Shown one piece after another: positions 61,704 through 64,000 of a stretch of 64,000 nt of DNA. The position numbers and the translations under genes were made by a program. This DNA is from Calliopsis andreniformis (lineage: Eukaryota > Arthropoda > Insecta > Hymenoptera > Andrenidae): NCBI RefSeq assembly GCF_051401765.1, contig NW_027480438.1, forward strand, positions 5,952,001 through 6,016,000. The letters run 5' to 3'. Positions within the stretch are counted from its first letter, which is position 1. Every line of letters begins with the position of its first letter. The notes below the pieces were generated by a model that worked only from the letters and a program-made list of their open reading frames with translations, had not been told where the DNA came from and searched no databases.

Positions 61704-64000
61704 TACTATCCTCAATCCTCAATCATCAATCCTCAATCCTCAATCCTCAGTCATCAATCCTCAATCTTCAATACTCATTCCTCAATCATCAATCCTCAAT
61801 CCTCAATCCTCAATCCTCATTCCTCAAACCTCAAACCTCAACCCTCAGTCCTCATCCTCAATTCTCAATTCTTAATCCTCATTCCTCAATCCTCAATCTT
61901 CAATCCTCAATAATCAATCTCCTATCCTAGATCCTCAATCCCCAATACTCTATCCTTAATCCTCAATATTCAATCCTCTATCCCCAGTCCACAACCTTCA
62001 ATTCCCAAATCTCAATAATCAATCCTCAATCCTCAGTCCTTAATCGTCAATCATCAATCCACAATCTTCAATACTCAATCCCCAATCCTCAATCCTCAAT
62101 CCTCAATCCTCAATCATCAATCCTCAATCTTCAATACTCAATCCTCAATCCTCAACCCTCCATCCTCAATACTCAACCCTCAATCCTCAATACTCAATCA
62201 TCAATCCTCAATTCTCAATACTCAGTAGAATATACTGAATTCTCAGGATTCAATACTCAAACCTCAATCCTCAGCCCACAGCCCTCATCCTCCATCCACA
62301 ATCCTCAATCCTCAATCCTCAATCTTCAATCATCAATACTCAATCTTCAATCTTCAATACTCAATCCTCAATCCTAAAATCCTCAATCCTCAATATTCAA
62401 CACACAACCCTCAACCATCAGTCCGCAATACTCAACCATCAATCCTCAATTCTCAATACTCATTAGTATATCCGGAATTCTCAGTATTCAATACTCAAAA
62501 CTCAATCCTCAACCATCAGCCCTCATCCTCCATCCTCAATCCTCAATCCTCAATCCTCAATCTTCAATCCTCAATACTCAACCTTCAATCTTCAATCCTC
62601 AATTCTCAATCCTCAATCCTCAATCCTCAATCCTCAATCCTCAGTCATCAATCCTCAATCTTCAATACTCAATCGTCAATCCGCAGTCCTCAATCCTCCA
62701 TCCTCAATCTTCAATCCTGAATACTCAATCTTCAATCCTCAATACTCAATCTTCAATCCTCAACACTCAATCCACAATCCACAATCCTCAATCCTCAATC
62801 ATCAACTTTCAACCCTCAATACTCAATCTTCAATCCTCAATCCTCAATCCTGAATCGTCAATCCTCATTCTTCAATCCTCAATACCCAAACCTCAGTCCT
62901 CAATCCTCAATCCTCAGTCATCAATCCTCAATAGTCAGTCATGAATACTCAATCTTCATAACTCAATCCTCAATCCTCAATCCTCAATCCTCAATCCTCA
63001 ATCCTCAATCCTCATTCTTCAAACCTCAATCCTCAACCCTCAGTCCTCATCCTCAATTCTCAATTCTCAATCCTCAATCCTCAATCCTCAATCTTCAATC
63101 CTGAATAATCAATCTCCAATCCTAGATCCTCAATCCCCAATCCTCAATCCTTAATGCTCAATCTTCAATCCTCAATCCCCAGTCCTCAATCTTCAATCCT
63201 CAATGCTCAATCCTCAACCCCCAATCCTCAATCCTCAGTCCTCAATCCTCAATCATCAAACCTCAAACCTCAATCCTCAACCGTCAGTACTCGTCCTCAA
63301 TCCTCAACCCTCAATCCTCAACTCTCAATTCTCAATCCTCAATCCTCAATAGTCAATCTTTAATCCTCAATACTCAACCTTCAATCCTCAATCCTCAATA
63401 ACCAATCCTCAATCCTTAATCCTCAATCTTCAATCCTCAATCCTCAATACTCAATCTGCAATCCTCAGTCCTCAACCCTCAACCCTCAATCCTCATTCTT
63501 CAATCCTCAATACCCAATCCTCAATCTTCAATCCTCAATCCTCAATCCTCAATCCTCAATTCTCAATCCTCAATCCTCAGTCCTCAGTCCTCAAACCTCA
63601 ATCCTCAATCCTCGTTCCTCAAACCTCAATCCTCAACCCTCAGTCCTCATCCTCAATTCTCAATCCTCAATCCTCAAACCTCAACCTTCAATCCTCAATG
63701 CTCAATCCTCAATCGTCAATACTCAACCATCAATACTCAATTCTCAATACTCAATAGAATATCCTGAATTCTCAGTACTCAATACTCAAACCTCAATCCT
63801 CAACACTCAGCCCTCATCCTCCATCCTCAATCCTCAATCTTCAATCCTCAATACTCAATCTTCAATCTTCAATCCTCAATCCTCAATCCTCAATCCTCAA
63901 TCCTCAATCCTCAGTCATCAATCCTCAATCTTCAATACTCAATCGTCAATCCGCAGTCCTCAATCCTCAATCCTCAATCTTCGTTCCTCAAACATCAATC
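61704..64000 (+). repeat. Higher-order unit 12, cut by the window end
   Basis: The first 1.9 kb follows units 1 and 8, with elements at 62228, 62466 and 63757 and no 140-bp re-copy. The element at 62466 reads TCCGGAATTC instead of TCCTGAATTC. From about 63.9 kb it has CAATCGTCAATCCGC followed by CTTCGTTCC, the order of the long family (19030-19090), so beyond the window it may be a long-type unit. Confidence 0.85.

Larger units (their letters stand above)
1..64000 (+). repeat. CCTCAAT heptanucleotide satellite array (whole window)
   Basis: The whole window is made of head-to-tail heptamers of consensus CCTCAAT, all in the same orientation. I saw no inverted block and no stretch of non-satellite DNA. 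Most variant heptamers differ by one base: CTTCAAT, ACTCAAT, CATCAAT, CCTCAGT, CCTCAAC, CCTCATT, CCTGAAT and CCCCAAT are frequent. G is rare on the + strand, so the complement is C-poor and carries a GG pair about every seven bases. The variants recur in a fixed order over kilobases, which defines the higher-order units listed below. Long-range order of this kind is the usual mark of satellite evolution by unequal exchange or gene conversion in eukaryotic heterochromatin. There are no gene-free gaps to report separately because no stretch holds a gene. The consensus and orientation are seen directly; the chromosomal setting is inference. Confidence 0.97.

Noticed and set aside
1..64000. Telomere repeat array
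   Set aside because: The complement heptamer ATTGAGG/TTGAGGA is not a known telomere motif such as TTTAGGG or TTAGGG, variants are abundant, and higher-order units are typical of internal satellite, not of telomerase product.
1..64000. CRISPR array
   Set aside because: There is no alternation of a constant 20-40 bp repeat with unique spacers. All sequence is variants of one heptamer, and no cas genes are present.
1..64000. Mobile elements (LINE, SINE, LTR or DNA transposon) inserted in the array
   Set aside because: I looked for poly-A tails, target-site duplications, terminal inverted repeats and any non-heptamer stretch and saw none.
1..64000. Synthetic or assembly artefact as explanation for the repeats
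   Set aside because: Copies differ by scattered substitutions and by indels with private variants, which simple assembly duplication would not create. Collapse or miscount of nearly identical units such as 10 and 11 remains possible and needs long reads.

Overview
This 64 kb window is satellite DNA from end to end. I found no unique sequence, no RNA gene, no transposon and no credible protein gene. The basic unit on the + strand is the heptanucleotide CCTCAAT (complement ATTGAGG). Most heptamers match it or differ by one base, commonly as TTCAATC, TACTCAA, CAGTCCT, CAACCCT or CATCAAT. The + strand is very poor in G. A block this long and G-poor, with multi-kilobase higher-order periodicity, points to eukaryotic heterochromatin (pericentromeric, subtelomeric or sex-chromosome). 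The species cannot be told from the sequence. Short heptanucleotide satellites with variants are known elsewhere, for example in Drosophila virilis, but I do not recognise this one. || Variant heptamers are not scattered at random: they recur in the same order, giving higher-order repeats (HORs). Using one landmark (TACTATCC, which follows CATACTCAATC in most copies), I set unit starts at 1, 6878, 9847, 16805, 28587, 35523, 40699, 45141, 49477, 53520, 57612 and 61704. The unit lengths are 6877, 2969, 6958, 11782, 6936, 5176, 4442, 4336, 4043, 4092, 4092 and at least 2297 bp. || Layout: (1) 1-12 kb is a mosaic with a 1,366-bp tandem duplication (about 2.86-5.58 kb) and a 2,969-bp tandem duplication (6162-12099). 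(2) 12-40.7 kb holds a long-unit family of basic length 6,936 bp. One member is enlarged by a 4,846-bp internal duplication and one is shortened by a 1,760-bp deletion. (3) 40.7-64 kb holds a short-unit family of 4.0-4.4 kb, whose last complete copies are almost identical and so recently homogenised. The first 1.9 kb of the window matches the last 2.3 kb in order and spacing. || Within the units, a family of 24-bp elements built round CTGA-ATTC-TCAG (78 copies located) gives regular landmarks. They are themselves diverged heptamers in register. One duplication junction (about 22.39-22.41 kb) lies directly beside two paralogous elements of this family. || The + strand carries long open frames, up to 625 codons. 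This follows from arithmetic: 7 and 3 are coprime and the heptamer has no stop in any forward frame, so all three frames read the same peptide repeat, LNPQSSI. The - strand reads TGA every seven codons in every frame. I judge the open frames non-coding.
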